Numbered from the stretch's first letter, positions 1-6,609 are shown. The stretch is DNA of 18,894 nt from Candidatus Zixiibacteriota bacterium (GCA_030670005.1 DAOVCL010000015.1:1-18894), one strand, 5' to 3'. Notes: generated by a model from the sequence alone, not told the origin. Translations and numbers: made by a program.

Positions 1-138
1 AAAGAAGGAGTGGGCGTTTATCTTGGCCTGGTGGAGGGCTATCCACCTCTCTATGATGATGGCCACCGCCACCAGAGAACAGATGAAGATGGCCACCATC
101 AACCATCCCCCTTTGGCTACAATGGAAAAAAAGGACAT
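1..138 (-). CDS. MotA/TolQ/ExbB-family proton channel subunit, N-terminal fragment
   Basis: The reverse complement of the first 138 bases is an open frame starting with ATG at 138 and running off the window edge, giving 46 residues. It begins MSFFSIVAKGGWLMV and continues into a hydrophobic segment (about residues 13-29) ending IIIERW. A short amphipathic start, then GG, a membrane helix and an IIER motif is the classical N-terminus of ExbB/TolQ proteins. In that family the protein forms the proton channel with ExbD/TolR in the inner membrane and energises TonB or Tol. The start is supported by a strong ribosome binding site (144-150) and a near-consensus promoter (187-215). Only the first helix is visible, so exbB, tolQ and other family members cannot be told apart. 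The gene is divergent from the T2SS operon. Confidence 0.78.
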   Translation of the reverse strand, partial: MSFFSIVAKGGWLMVAIFICSLVAVAIIIERWIALHQAKINAHSFF

Positions 139-143
139 AAAGG

Positions 144-150
144 CCTCCTT
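144..150 (-). promoter_or_regulatory. Ribosome binding site of the ExbB/TolQ-family gene
   Basis: On the minus strand AAGGAGG lies five bases before the ATG at 138. It is a near-perfect Shine-Dalgarno sequence and fixes the start of a gene that is otherwise truncated by the window edge. Confidence 0.8.
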
Positions 151-186
151 AAGATTAGGATTTTCAGGTAACCACGAGTTGGCCTT

Positions 187-215
187 ATTATAGCAAATTC
201 AGGTTCAAAGGTCAA
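187..215 (-). promoter_or_regulatory. Sigma70-type promoter for the ExbB/TolQ-family gene
   Basis: On the minus strand a -35 box TTGACC (plus-strand 210-215) and a -10 box TATAAT (187-192) are separated by 17 bases. Transcription would begin near 180, leaving a leader of about 40 bases before the ATG at 138. Five of six bases match the -35 consensus and six of six the -10 consensus, at ideal spacing, so this is probably the real promoter. Confidence 0.75.
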
Positions 216-313
216 CACCTCTTTTTGACCGAGTGAAGAAAAGGGAAGGAAATCGCAGTTTGGTTCCAAGCTATTAGAACTGAAATCGCTTGATTTATCA
301 GGTTCCAACTATT
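202..313 (+). repeat. Three similar direct repeats in the divergent promoter region (candidate operators)
   Basis: GGTTCAAAG at 202-210, GGTTCCAAG at 262-270 and GGTTCCAAC at 301-309 lie in the same orientation. The last two extend into a shared CTATT, at 271-275 and 309-313. The first copy sits inside the spacer of the ExbB-side promoter. A regulator binding these sites could control that gene or both divergent genes. This is inferred from position only, and no known operator is recognised. Confidence 0.3.
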
Positions 314-382
314 GAGGTTGGAGTTAAGCGGTAAGACCTTCATCCCCTCAAAGGAGGGGGGCAAACCGAGGGGAAGTTTGGC

Positions 383-411
383 TTGACAATAAGCCATTTG
401 ATTTGTATATT
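383..411 (+). promoter_or_regulatory. Sigma70-type promoter of the T2SS operon
   Basis: A perfect -35 box TTGACA (383-388) and a -10 box TATATT (406-411) are separated by 17 bases. Transcription would start near 418, only about 15 bases before the proposed gspG start at 433. The -35 box lies in a small inverted repeat, GGCTT (380-384) and AAGCC (391-395), that could be an operator. Two further hairpins lie just upstream: CCCCTC/GAGGGG at 344-359 and CAAAC/GTTTG at 362-380. The ATG at 403 overlaps the -10 box and so cannot be the translation start if this promoter is used. Confidence 0.72.
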
Positions 412-432
412 TTTTGTGCAGGTAACTATAAA

Positions 433-888
433 ATGATGATCAACTCATCCCATTACAGAGACCAGAGGGGTTTCACCCTGATAGAGATAATGCTGGTAGT
501 CATTATCATTGGGGTGCTGGCAGCTATGATCGTCCCCAGGTTGAAGGGACGCTCGGAGCAAGCCCGCATAGCAGCGGTCAAGGCTGACATCAATGCCAAC
601 TTGGCCATAGCCTTGGATCTGTACGAATTGGACAATGGCCATTATCCCACCACGGAACAGGGCCTGAAGGCTTTGAGGGTCAAGCCTACCTCCTCACCCA
701 TTCCTCAAAACTGGCATGGACCTTATCTGAAGAGGGGGATCCCTTCTGATCCCTGGAGAAATCCTTATGTCTATATCTGCCCAGGTATCCACAATCCAGA
801 GGATTACGATCTCTTTTCTTACGGTCCTAACGGGGTGGAGGGAGGCGGAGATGATATCACCAACTGGGAGGAGGAATCCACCCCATAA
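433..888 (+). CDS. gspG: GspG, major pseudopilin of the type II secretion system
   Basis: GspG polymerises into the periplasmic pseudopilus that pushes substrates through the secretin. The 151-residue precursor has a short positively charged leader ending RG, followed by FTLIEIMLVVIIIGVL: prepilin peptidase cleavage before Phe, Glu at +5, then the membrane/assembly helix. The body holds the GspG hallmarks DNGHYPTTEQGL, GPYLKRGIPSDPWRNPY and DYDLFSYGPNG. The acidic GGGDDITNW near the end matches the family's calcium-site loop. ATG 433 or the adjacent ATG 436 is preferred: the in-frame ATG at 403 lies in the -10 box, and starting at 433 gives a normal 13-residue leader. The ribosome site is weak (AGGT at 420-423), so the start is the least certain part. 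The gene overlaps gspH by 38 bases. Confidence 0.95.
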   Translation: MMINSSHYRDQRGFTLIEIMLVVIIIGVLAAMIVPRLKGRSEQARIAAVKADINANLAIALDLYELDNGHYPTTEQGLKALRVKPTSSPIPQNWHGPYLKRGIPSDPWRNPYVYICPGIHNPEDYDLFSYGPNGVEGGGDDITNWEEESTP

Positions 889-1354
889 GCCCCTGAGTGC
901 CGGTTTCACCTTGGTGGAGTTGATGCTGGTGGTCACGATCATCAGCATTCTTATCGGCCTCTCCACTCCCCTCTTTAGGAGAACCTTTAGAGACATCCAA
1001 CTGGAAAATACCTGCCTGAACCTCTCCAAGCTAATGAGGTATGCCCGGGAGAGGGCTATTGTGGAGAGGTTGAGATACCGGATAAGTTTTGATGAAGAGA
1101 TGAGAGCCTATTGGCTGGAGGCTGAGCTATCCCCTGAGCCAGGATTCCAGCGAATAAAGGGCCGACTAGGCAAGGCCAACCCAGTGCCAGAAGATATCAA
1201 AATCAAGGGCCAAGAGAGAGAAGTCACCTTTTATCCAGATGGGGAGGCTGACCAAACATCCCTCTACCTGATGAACAGCAACGGTAAGGTCTATACCCTT
1301 GAGGTCAGGGGAATAGATGGATATGTTAAGATATTCAACTATCGCAGGGAATAA
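851..1354 (+). CDS. gspH: GspH, minor pseudopilin
   Basis: GspH belongs to the minor pseudopilins at or near the tip of the T2SS pseudopilus. From ATG 851 the product is 167 residues. Its leader ends SAG, followed by FTLVELMLVVTIISIL, a type III signal with Glu at +5 and a long hydrophobic helix. The remaining body (RYARERAIVERLRYRI, then a beta-rich part with VTFYPDG and a DGYVKIF ending) fits the GspH/FimT fold. The frame stays open upstream to 767, but 851 is chosen because GGAGG (841-845) lies five bases before it and the leader is then a normal 18 residues. The start overlaps the last 38 bases of gspG, which suggests translational coupling. Assignment among the minor pseudopilins rests on order and signal. 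Confidence 0.88.
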   Translation: MISPTGRRNPPHKPLSAGFTLVELMLVVTIISILIGLSTPLFRRTFRDIQLENTCLNLSKLMRYARERAIVERLRYRISFDEEMRAYWLEAELSPEPGFQRIKGRLGKANPVPEDIKIKGQEREVTFYPDGEADQTSLYLMNSNGKVYTLEVRGIDGYVKIFNYRRE

Positions 1355-1718
1355 GAGAGGGTTTCTCCTATACGAGGTGCTTTTGGCCCTGGCCATATTA
1401 TCCATTGGCTTGGTGATAGTTCTGCGGAGCTTCAGCACCTCCTTGCGGGCGGTGAGGACCTCCCAGAACTACTTTAAGGCCACTCTGCTTCTGGAAGAAA
1501 AGCTGTGGGAGGTGGAAAAGGCGAATAGCCTTCCACCAGGAATATCCCAAGGTAGTTTCCCAGGTAGCAAGTTCAACTGGGAGGTAGAGACCTCACCCAT
1601 CGAGGAAGAGGGAGATGTGGGCCTGAATGCGGTAAAGGTAACCTTATCCTGGAGGCAGGGAAAGAGGAAGGGAGATATAGGGTTGACCACCTGGATGGTC
1701 AAGGAGAGGGGAGATTAA
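1317..1718 (+). CDS. gspI: GspI, minor pseudopilin
   Basis: This 133-residue precursor has a leader ending KRG, followed by FLLYEVLLALAILSIGLV: cleavage before Phe, Glu at +5 and a typical GspI helix (family pattern LLEVLVALAI). The C-terminal half contains NWEVETSP and KVTLSWRQG, as in GspI. In the family GspI nucleates the tip complex with GspJ and GspK. The start at 1317 is supported by AGGGGA about five bases upstream. A second in-frame ATG at 1323 would shorten the leader by two residues. The gene overlaps gspH by 38 bases, the same length as the gspG/gspH overlap. Confidence 0.9.
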   Translation: MDMLRYSTIAGNKRGFLLYEVLLALAILSIGLVIVLRSFSTSLRAVRTSQNYFKATLLLEEKLWEVEKANSLPPGISQGSFPGSKFNWEVETSPIEEEGDVGLNAVKVTLSWRQGKRKGDIGLTTWMVKERGD

Positions 1719-1724
1719 CCAATA

Positions 1725-2306
1725 ATGAAAAGATCAGAGGAGAGAGGTTTTACCCTGATAGAGCTCTTAGTTGGCTTGACCATCTTCTCTGTAGTTATCC
1801 TGTCCATCTACTCCACCTTCTCTACCGGCATATTGGCTCGCCGGAAGGGAGGAAACGCCTCAGAATCCTTTCAGGCAGCCAGGGTGGCCTTAGACGACAT
1901 CGGCTCGGAGTTGAGAAATATGGTTGCCTATTCAGGGCACGAACTTGCCGGTGGACCTGAGGAACTCTCCTTTCCCGTAATTGATCACCACACAAAAAGG
2001 GGAGTAGGACTTAGCCAGATCACCTATTCTCTCAGAAGAGATTCTAACTCAAAGACCCTGGTTAAAAAGAGGGAGGCTTTAGATGGGGGATTAAGCCAGA
2101 TCTATGAGCTTGCTCCTATGGTTAAGGAGTTAAGCTTCTCCTATTGCAACTTGGACAGCTTGACCGATAGCCTTCAATGGAAGACCACCTGGAGCTCCAC
2201 AGATACCCTACCCCAGGCCGTAAAGACCGTTCTCACCTTGCAGACCAAGGAGAAAGATCGGGCTATCACCTTTACCAAGATCGTAGCCATTCCTCTATCC
2301 CAATGA
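1725..2306 (+). CDS. gspJ: GspJ, minor pseudopilin
   Basis: The 193-residue precursor starts MKRSEERG, then FTLIELLVGLTIFSVVIL, a prepilin cleavage site with Glu at +5. It continues with a Ser/Arg-rich stretch and the beta-rich domain usual for GspJ (family lengths near 200). In the family it forms the tip complex with GspI and GspK. The ribosome site is probably GGGGAG at 1708-1713, about 11 bases upstream. Six bases separate it from gspI, and its TGA stop overlaps the gspK start in an ATGA junction. Confidence 0.88.
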   Translation: MKRSEERGFTLIELLVGLTIFSVVILSIYSTFSTGILARRKGGNASESFQAARVALDDIGSELRNMVAYSGHELAGGPEELSFPVIDHHTKRGVGLSQITYSLRRDSNSKTLVKKREALDGGLSQIYELAPMVKELSFSYCNLDSLTDSLQWKTTWSSTDTLPQAVKTVLTLQTKEKDRAITFTKIVAIPLSQ

Positions 2307-3340
2307 ACCCTTTAGCCCAAAAGGGGGCCATATCCATCATCGCCCTCTGGATTTTAGCCATCCTGGCCATCCTGGCCACAGGCTTTGCCTATAGGATGAG
2401 CCTGGAGCTGAAGCTTTCCGGCTATCAACTGGAGAGGTTGAAGGCAACCTATCTGGCCAGGGCGGGGATAAACAGGGCTATCTATGAGCTGGAAAGGGAT
2501 ACTACCCTGAACTGTGATGCCCTGAATGAGCCCTGGAGCAACAACCCAGAGGCATTCCGGGAGGTCTTGGTGGGTGATGGAACCTACACGGTGAGCTACC
2601 CTTGGACGGAATCCAAGAAGAAGGACCGATATGGACTCATTGACGAGGAGAGGAGGATAAACATCAATCAGGCCTCTCCCCACCGGGAGCTCAAGAGGCT
2701 ATTTTCCCTCATCGCCGAGGGAATCTCCTCTCCCATTGATGCCGACGAGTTGGCCGCCTGTGTCAAGGATTGGCGAGACCCGGATAGCACCGAGTCCGAG
2801 CCAAATGGTGCCGAGGAGACTTACTATCAAAGTCTGGAAAATCCCTACCACTGTAAAAATGGTAGCTTCCAGACCATCGAGGAGTTACTCTTAGTCAAGG
2901 GAGTGACCCCTGAGATCTTCTCAAATCTCCAGGATCTAATAACCGTCTATGGAGATGGTAAAGTTAACATCAACACCGCCCCAGGGGAAGTGTTGGAGGC
3001 CTTAGGATTAAAGGAGGAGTTAAGGGACAAAATCCTCTGGTTTCGCCGAGGGGAAGATGGTCTGTTAGGCACTGAGGATGACGGATTTTTTGAAACCGCC
3101 AACTATTCCCAGATCAAGACCACCCTGAATAACTTTGAGGAGCTATCCCAGGAGGAGTTGTCTCAAGTGCGTTATTTAAATTATCTCATCTCCCGTGGGC
3201 GCATTTCCGTAAGCTCAAGCTATTACAGGATAAACTCAGTTGGGGTCTCCCCAGGGGGAAAGGTGACCAAAGCCATCACTGCCGTGGTTCAGCGGACCGG
3301 AAATGGTCTGCCGAGGATAGCCTTCTGGCATGAAGATTAA
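2303..3340 (+). CDS. gspK: GspK, large minor pseudopilin capping the pseudopilus
   Basis: GspK caps the pseudopilus tip. The start is ATG 2303 in the ATGA overlap with the gspJ stop; a longer in-frame reading from 2177 lies inside gspJ and is not credible. The 345-residue product begins MNPLAQKG, then AISIIALWILAILAIL. The leader ends in Gly, and Glu is missing at +5, as is normal for GspK. Two helix-hairpin-helix-like elements follow: ERRININQAS (about 116-125), and VNINTAPGEVLEALGL (about 221-236), the strongest GspK/ComEA-like signature. Acidic stretches such as DDGFFE lie between. The end overlaps gspL by 11 bases. Confidence 0.92.
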   Translation: MNPLAQKGAISIIALWILAILAILATGFAYRMSLELKLSGYQLERLKATYLARAGINRAIYELERDTTLNCDALNEPWSNNPEAFREVLVGDGTYTVSYPWTESKKKDRYGLIDEERRININQASPHRELKRLFSLIAEGISSPIDADELAACVKDWRDPDSTESEPNGAEETYYQSLENPYHCKNGSFQTIEELLLVKGVTPEIFSNLQDLITVYGDGKVNINTAPGEVLEALGLKEELRDKILWFRRGEDGLLGTEDDGFFETANYSQIKTTLNNFEELSQEELSQVRYLNYLISRGRISVSSSYYRINSVGVSPGGKVTKAITAVVQRTGNGLPRIAFWHED

Positions 3341-4910
3341 ACTGATAAAGATCAAAGGGATATTATCCCCTATTATCCACTGGGGAAGGGAGTTTAGGGA
3401 GATCTTTTTAAAGGTGGGAGGCGCTCTGAAATCCTGGATCAGGTTCCTTGATCTCAAAAGACTACGGGACCTTTTTACCAGGCAAGATTCCATCACTGCC
3501 ATAGAGATAGGTCCCTGTTGGCTGAAAGTAGCCCAGGTAGAGAGGGGCTCCAAGGCCCCCCAAACCATCCAGCTATGGGCTAAGGAGTTCCCTTCATCCT
3601 CTGATGGAGAGATCTCCCAGGCCATCAAAAATCTATTCAGGGACTTAAGGTTAAACCCCAATCATCTGGTCAGTTCCATCCCCAGGGAATCTGTCACCAT
3701 AAGGTATCTCTCGCTTCCTTCCACCAAGGAGGCAGAGCTTAGGGAGATGGTTGGTTTTCAGGCCTCCAGGCAGGTTCCCTTTAACCCCGAGGATCTGGTC
3801 TATGACTACAATGTTATAGGTTCCCCTCAGGAAGGTTATTCCTGGGTAATGCTGGCCATTGCGCAAAAGGAAAGAGTGAAAAGGTGCCTTAAGCTACTCC
3901 AGGATGCCGGACTTGAGCCAGAAAGGATCGGACTTAGCGCTGAGGCCCTCCTTGATTTTTATCTTGCCTATAAAAAGAGCCGAAATCAAGCTGAGGATGG
4001 CTGTATTGCCCTTATTGATGTCGACCTCTCCTCTACCAGCCTTGAGCTAATCGAGGAGGGGAAGCTCCTCTATACCCGGAGCATCCCTCTGGGGATTTAC
4101 CATCTTCTCCAGGGGAAGAAAAGCGAATCTCTGAGTGAGCTCCTTAAGGAGATAGGGCTCTCCTTGAGGGCATACCAAAAGGAGAAAAGAGGGGAAAAAC
4201 CGGAAAAGCTTGTTTTGGGCAAGAGCCCTCTTCTCCCTCAACTGAAGAGAGAACTGAAAAAGGAGATTGGCCTGCCTGTTGAAGTTATCGACCCCTTTAA
4301 AGAAGTTGGGGGAGAAATTCCCAAGGCCTGGAGTCAGAAGATTTCCCCTCTTTCGGTTTTGGGGTTGGCGGTTGGTCACCCCGGGAAGACCATGGATCTC
4401 CTCCCCCAAGAGGTAAAGGAGAAGAGGAGGGTTCAGATCAAAAAAAGGGAGCTTATCAGGATGGGCCTTACCCTGAGCTTGACGGTTGCAGTCTCCTTAG
4501 CCCTCTTCTACCACAACACCCTGGAACAAAACTCCTACTTGAACTATCTCACCTCCCAGGTTGAGCTCACCCAGCCCCTGGCCAGGAGGGTGGAACTAAT
4601 GAAAGAGAGGGTTGATCTCTTCCAGAACCAGATGGATAGAAGAGGTTCTGTCCTGGATGTGCTCAGGGAGCTATACCGGATAATCCCTCACTCCATCTCC
4701 CTGCGCACCTTCATCTACGAGAAGAACCGATCGGTGACCTTAAAGGGGTCGGCCAAGGCCCTCTCCGACTGTTTCGAGCTTATCCCCAAATTGGAGGCCT
4801 CCCCCCTGTTTACGGGAGTAACTGTAAAATATGCCAGCAAGAGGAAGATGGGCAAGGGGGAACTGACCGATTTCCAGATCTCCTTTTATGTCACCAAGGA
4901 GGGAAGTTGA
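3330..4910 (+). CDS. gspL: GspL/PilM-like inner-membrane platform protein
   Basis: This 526-residue protein combines an N-terminal actin/PilM-like ATPase-fold domain with one membrane helix and a small periplasmic domain. The PilM-like part runs from about residue 53 (SITAIEIGPCWLKV) to about 365 and includes IPRESVTIRYLSLP, RQVPFNPEDLVYDY and ALIDVDLSSTSLEL. The membrane segment is about 378-394, after a basic stretch. A coiled-coil-prone stretch and a ferredoxin-like domain (about 440-520) follow, as in GspL and PilN. GspL recruits the GspE ATPase and pairs with GspM. The first 50 residues are a basic extension not typical of the family. ATG 3330 overlaps gspK by 11 bases, and no other in-frame ATG lies near the domain start. 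It resembles a PilM-PilN fusion, so either name fits. Confidence 0.87.
   Translation: MKIKLIKIKGILSPIIHWGREFREIFLKVGGALKSWIRFLDLKRLRDLFTRQDSITAIEIGPCWLKVAQVERGSKAPQTIQLWAKEFPSSSDGEISQAIKNLFRDLRLNPNHLVSSIPRESVTIRYLSLPSTKEAELREMVGFQASRQVPFNPEDLVYDYNVIGSPQEGYSWVMLAIAQKERVKRCLKLLQDAGLEPERIGLSAEALLDFYLAYKKSRNQAEDGCIALIDVDLSSTSLELIEEGKLLYTRSIPLGIYHLLQGKKSESLSELLKEIGLSLRAYQKEKRGEKPEKLVLGKSPLLPQLKRELKKEIGLPVEVIDPFKEVGGEIPKAWSQKISPLSVLGLAVGHPGKTMDLLPQEVKEKRRVQIKKRELIRMGLTLSLTVAVSLALFYHNTLEQNSYLNYLTSQVELTQPLARRVELMKERVDLFQNQMDRRGSVLDVLRELYRIIPHSISLRTFIYEKNRSVTLKGSAKALSDCFELIPKLEASPLFTGVTVKYASKRKMGKGELTDFQISFYVTKEGS
4896..4902 (+). promoter_or_regulatory. Ribosome binding site deciding a TTG start for gspM
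   Basis: AAGGAGG lies four bases before TTG 4907, inside the end of gspL. This strong site is the reason for accepting TTG as the gspM start rather than a downstream codon. Confidence 0.65.
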
Positions 4911-5431
4911 CCATCCTAAACCTTTCCAAGGGAGAGAGGAATATCCTCTACCTGTGTCTCTTGGTAATCCTCTCCAGCCTCCTTTACACTACTCTGGTTG
5001 AGCCAGGGGTGAGAAGGTGGAGGGTGAGAAGGGAGAGGATATCTGCCCAGGAGCTAAGGTTGGAGAAAAACCTCAAAATAATAGCCAAGAGGAAGGCTAT
5101 AGAAGGCTGCTACCAGGGCTATTCCGATAGGTTCAAGTCCCAGGGCACAGAGGAGGAGGAGATGGCCAAAATGTTGAAGGAGATCGAGACCTTAGCCGGA
5201 GACTTAGTGCACATCACGGACATAAAGCCCAGGCCGGCCAAGGAGAAGGGGTTTTATAGGCAATACAGCGTGGAGATAGAATATGAGGCCCCAATCAGGC
5301 CCTTGACTCAATTCATCTATGGGCTACAGAACTCCCCCCAGATGTTCAAGATCACCCAACTCCAACTCAATGCCAAGGGGCCTGATAAGTTGAAGGGCTG
5401 GATGCTGGCCACCAAGGTCTCCATCCCTTAA
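4907..5431 (+). CDS. gspM: GspM/PilO-like inner-membrane platform protein
   Basis: The 174-residue protein has a short cytoplasmic start, one membrane helix (about 12-30, ILYLCLLVILSSLLY), a charged coiled coil (about 36-95) and a periplasmic ferredoxin-like domain (about 96-170, with VEIEYEAPIRPLTQFIYGL). This is the usual GspM/PilO layout. GspM binds and stabilises GspL. The start codon is TTG, sharing the TTGA overlap with the gspL stop, backed by a strong Shine-Dalgarno sequence and by the need to encode the N-terminal membrane segment. Sequence conservation in this family is low, so the call leans on architecture and position. Confidence 0.85.
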   Translation: MTILNLSKGERNILYLCLLVILSSLLYTTLVEPGVRRWRVRRERISAQELRLEKNLKIIAKRKAIEGCYQGYSDRFKSQGTEEEEMAKMLKEIETLAGDLVHITDIKPRPAKEKGFYRQYSVEIEYEAPIRPLTQFIYGLQNSPQMFKITQLQLNAKGPDKLKGWMLATKVSIP

Positions 5432-5449
5432 CGATAAACGGGTAATAGT

Positions 5450-5590
5450 CACCACGGAGTACCCTAGCACAGCAAAGCTGCAAACAAACAGCAGCCACGG
5501 ATTTCACTGATAGAAAGAAACTACTTAGCGCTCCAGGTATTCTTCTACCCGGCTTTAACCGAGGGTTTTCTCACCACGGATAACCACGGA
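5450..5590 (+). repeat. Cluster of CCACGGA-type dispersed repeats
   Basis: CACCACGGA occurs at 5450-5458 and 5572-5580, and CCACGGA at 5495-5501 and 5584-5590. Related copies lie at 5921-5943 (inverted), 11488-11510 and 18816-18822 (inverted). Their restriction to gaps between genes suggests a family of short dispersed elements, of unknown function. Confidence 0.6.
5547..5569 (+). terminator. Weak candidate intrinsic terminator after gspM
   Basis: ACCCGG (5547-5552) can pair with CCG..GGT in CCGAGGGT (5559-5566), with a two-base bulge and a six-base loop, followed by TTTT. The stem is short and lies 115 bases after the gspM stop, so support is slight. Confidence 0.25.
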
Positions 5591-5633
5591 GCCACACAGT
5601 GGTAACATCTTGAATCGTTGAAGGTTTCTGATT

Positions 5634-5693
5634 GTAGGGATAAGTCTTTAGACTTGTCCGAGGAGGCGGACAGACCTGAAGGTCTGTCCCTAC
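5634..5693 (+). repeat. Compound palindromic element (MITE/REP-like)
   Basis: The outer arms GTAGGGA (5634-5640) and TCCCTAC (5687-5693) enclose two further perfect hairpins: AAGTCT-TT-AGACTT (5642-5655) and GGACAGACCT-GA-AGGTCTGTCC (5668-5689). This nested layout is typical of small non-autonomous repeats scattered between genes. There is no coding sequence. Confidence 0.7.
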
Positions 5694-5846
5694 CCAACAA
5701 TACAGGAGCCCGCTAGTCCCAAGAGATTGTCTCAATTCGCTATCAGTTTATGAATAATTCGGGTTAAAGATATACCGCTCTCGCCAAGGCAACCTGAAAA
5801 ACTTTGTTAAAAAAACAAGATCTTGCAGAATTGTAGTGCAGAAAAA

Positions 5847-5870
5847 CAGGGATCAGTCTTCAGGGATCAG
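5847..5870 (+). repeat. Tandem CAGGGATCAG repeat upstream of gspC
   Basis: CAGGGATCAG occurs at 5847-5856 and 5861-5870, followed by an AT-rich stretch with ATTCTTAATT (5905-5914). The same two elements, in the same order and orientation, recur after gspC (6525-6569). Confidence 0.6.
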
Positions 5871-5920
5871 GAATAGCCAGCATAAGTTTCGTTTTTAATT
5901 CTCAATTCTTAATTGCTTTT

Positions 5921-5943
5921 TTCCGTGAGATTTCGTGGTGAAC
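5921..5943 (-). repeat. CCACGGA-family repeat overlapping the gspC start region
   Basis: Read on the minus strand, this 23-mer matches 11488-11510 at 20 of 23 positions (GTTCACCACG start, CTCACGGAA end). On the plus strand it supplies the GTGGTGA just upstream of, or within, the gspC start. Confidence 0.65.
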
Positions 5944-5949
5944 ACTAAC

Positions 5950-6507
5950 ATGAAGAAGAGGTTTTTCAAATTCTTTACCCAGAGGGTTAAGCGTCTCCCC
6001 TCTTTTAAGCTTGGCCCCATAAAGTCCCTCTGGCCAGACGATAAACTTCACCTGTCCAACCGCCTGCTCTTCCTGGTGCTTGTTGGCCTGTCAGCCTATT
6101 TTATCCTCGACCTCTTAAGTCCCAAGCCGGAAAAGAGCCTATCAGTAGCCACAAATCTCGTCAGGAGACAAGCCAAGGGAAAAGAGGCTTCCCCGGATCT
6201 TAAACCTTACTCCTTTTATGCCCAATCCATTGGAGGCTGGCCGCTCTTTGGACTGAGGGAAAGATCGGCTCCCAAATCCCGGGAGGTCCAGAAGCCTGCG
6301 GTCACCCTAAATAAGCTAATGGCAAATCTTAGTCTGATGGGTATAATCGGGGGCAAAGAGCCCCAGGCCATCATCTGGGACAGGAAAAGCAAGAGAACCT
6401 ATTATCTCAAAGAGGGACAGTACTTGGATGAGATTATGATCCAGGAGATAAAAAAGGGAAAGGTGATCCTAAAGTATAAAGATGAAACCACCGAACTGGT
6501 GCTCTGA
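5950..6507 (+). CDS. gspC: GspC-like inner-membrane protein linking platform and secretin, without PDZ domain
   Basis: GspC joins the inner-membrane platform to the N0 domain of the secretin. The 185-residue product has a basic cytoplasmic start, one membrane helix (about 38-57, LLFLVLVGLSAYFILDLL), a linker, and a C-terminal homology-region domain (about 119-185, with LMANLSLMGIIGG, AIIWD and YLKEGQYLDEI). Canonical GspC (about 270 residues) has a further PDZ domain after the HR domain; here the protein ends at the HR domain, giving a PilP-like layout. ATG 5950 is chosen with GGTGA (5937-5941) as a weak ribosome site. In-frame GTG codons at 5935 and 5938 are alternatives. The gene stands alone between two repeat-bearing gaps, unlike its tightly packed neighbours. 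Confidence 0.82.
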   Translation: MKKRFFKFFTQRVKRLPSFKLGPIKSLWPDDKLHLSNRLLFLVLVGLSAYFILDLLSPKPEKSLSVATNLVRRQAKGKEASPDLKPYSFYAQSIGGWPLFGLRERSAPKSREVQKPAVTLNKLMANLSLMGIIGGKEPQAIIWDRKSKRTYYLKEGQYLDEIMIQEIKKGKVILKYKDETTELVL

Positions 6508-6524
6508 ATAAGGAGAACAGTTTC

Positions 6525-6569
6525 CAGGGATCAGGGAGTCAGATGCTCTTTCATTCTTAATTCTTAATT
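6525..6569 (+). repeat. Second copy of the CAGGGATCAG / ATTCTTAATT repeat module
   Basis: CAGGGATCAG (6525-6534) is followed by two overlapping ATTCTTAATT copies (6553-6562, 6560-6569). This mirrors the arrangement before gspC, so gspC is bracketed by direct copies of one module. Confidence 0.55.
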
Positions 6570-6609
6570 TTACATTCGAAGCTTACCAGACCCCTGTCAA
6601 CCGTGCCAT

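Larger units (their letters stand above)
5432..5949 (+). other. Repeat-rich non-coding gap between gspM and gspC
   Basis: About 518 bases without a credible gene. It holds four plus-strand CCACGGA-type copies (5450-5590), a weak terminator-like hairpin (5547-5569), a compound palindrome (5634-5693), a tandem CAGGGATCAG pair (5847-5870), an AT-rich ATTCTTAATT stretch (5905-5914) and an inverted CCACGGA-type copy (5921-5943). No convincing promoter was found, so gspC may rely on read-through or on a promoter that is not recognisable by eye. Confidence 0.7.

Noticed and set aside
117..397. Two overlapping minus-strand open frames of about 61-63 codons between the ExbB-type gene and gspG
   Set aside because: They cover both divergent promoters, have no ribosome sites and show no protein-like pattern; the real minus-strand gene starts at 138 in another frame.
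767..850. Upstream extension of gspH
   Set aside because: It lies inside gspG and would put 46 residues before the prepilin cleavage site; ATG 851 has a good ribosome site and gives a normal leader.
2177..2302. Upstream extension of gspK
   Set aside because: It lies inside gspJ and would add 42 hydrophilic residues before the short leader; the ATGA junction at 2303 is the natural start.
5727..5754. Promoter-like TTGTCT and TATGAA at 16-base spacing before gspC
   Set aside because: Each box matches only four of six consensus bases, and similar matches are expected by chance in AT-rich gaps.
5432..5949. CRISPR array suggested by recurring CCACGGA units
   Set aside because: The units are only 7-9 bases, irregularly spaced and in both orientations, with no conserved long repeat or uniform spacers.
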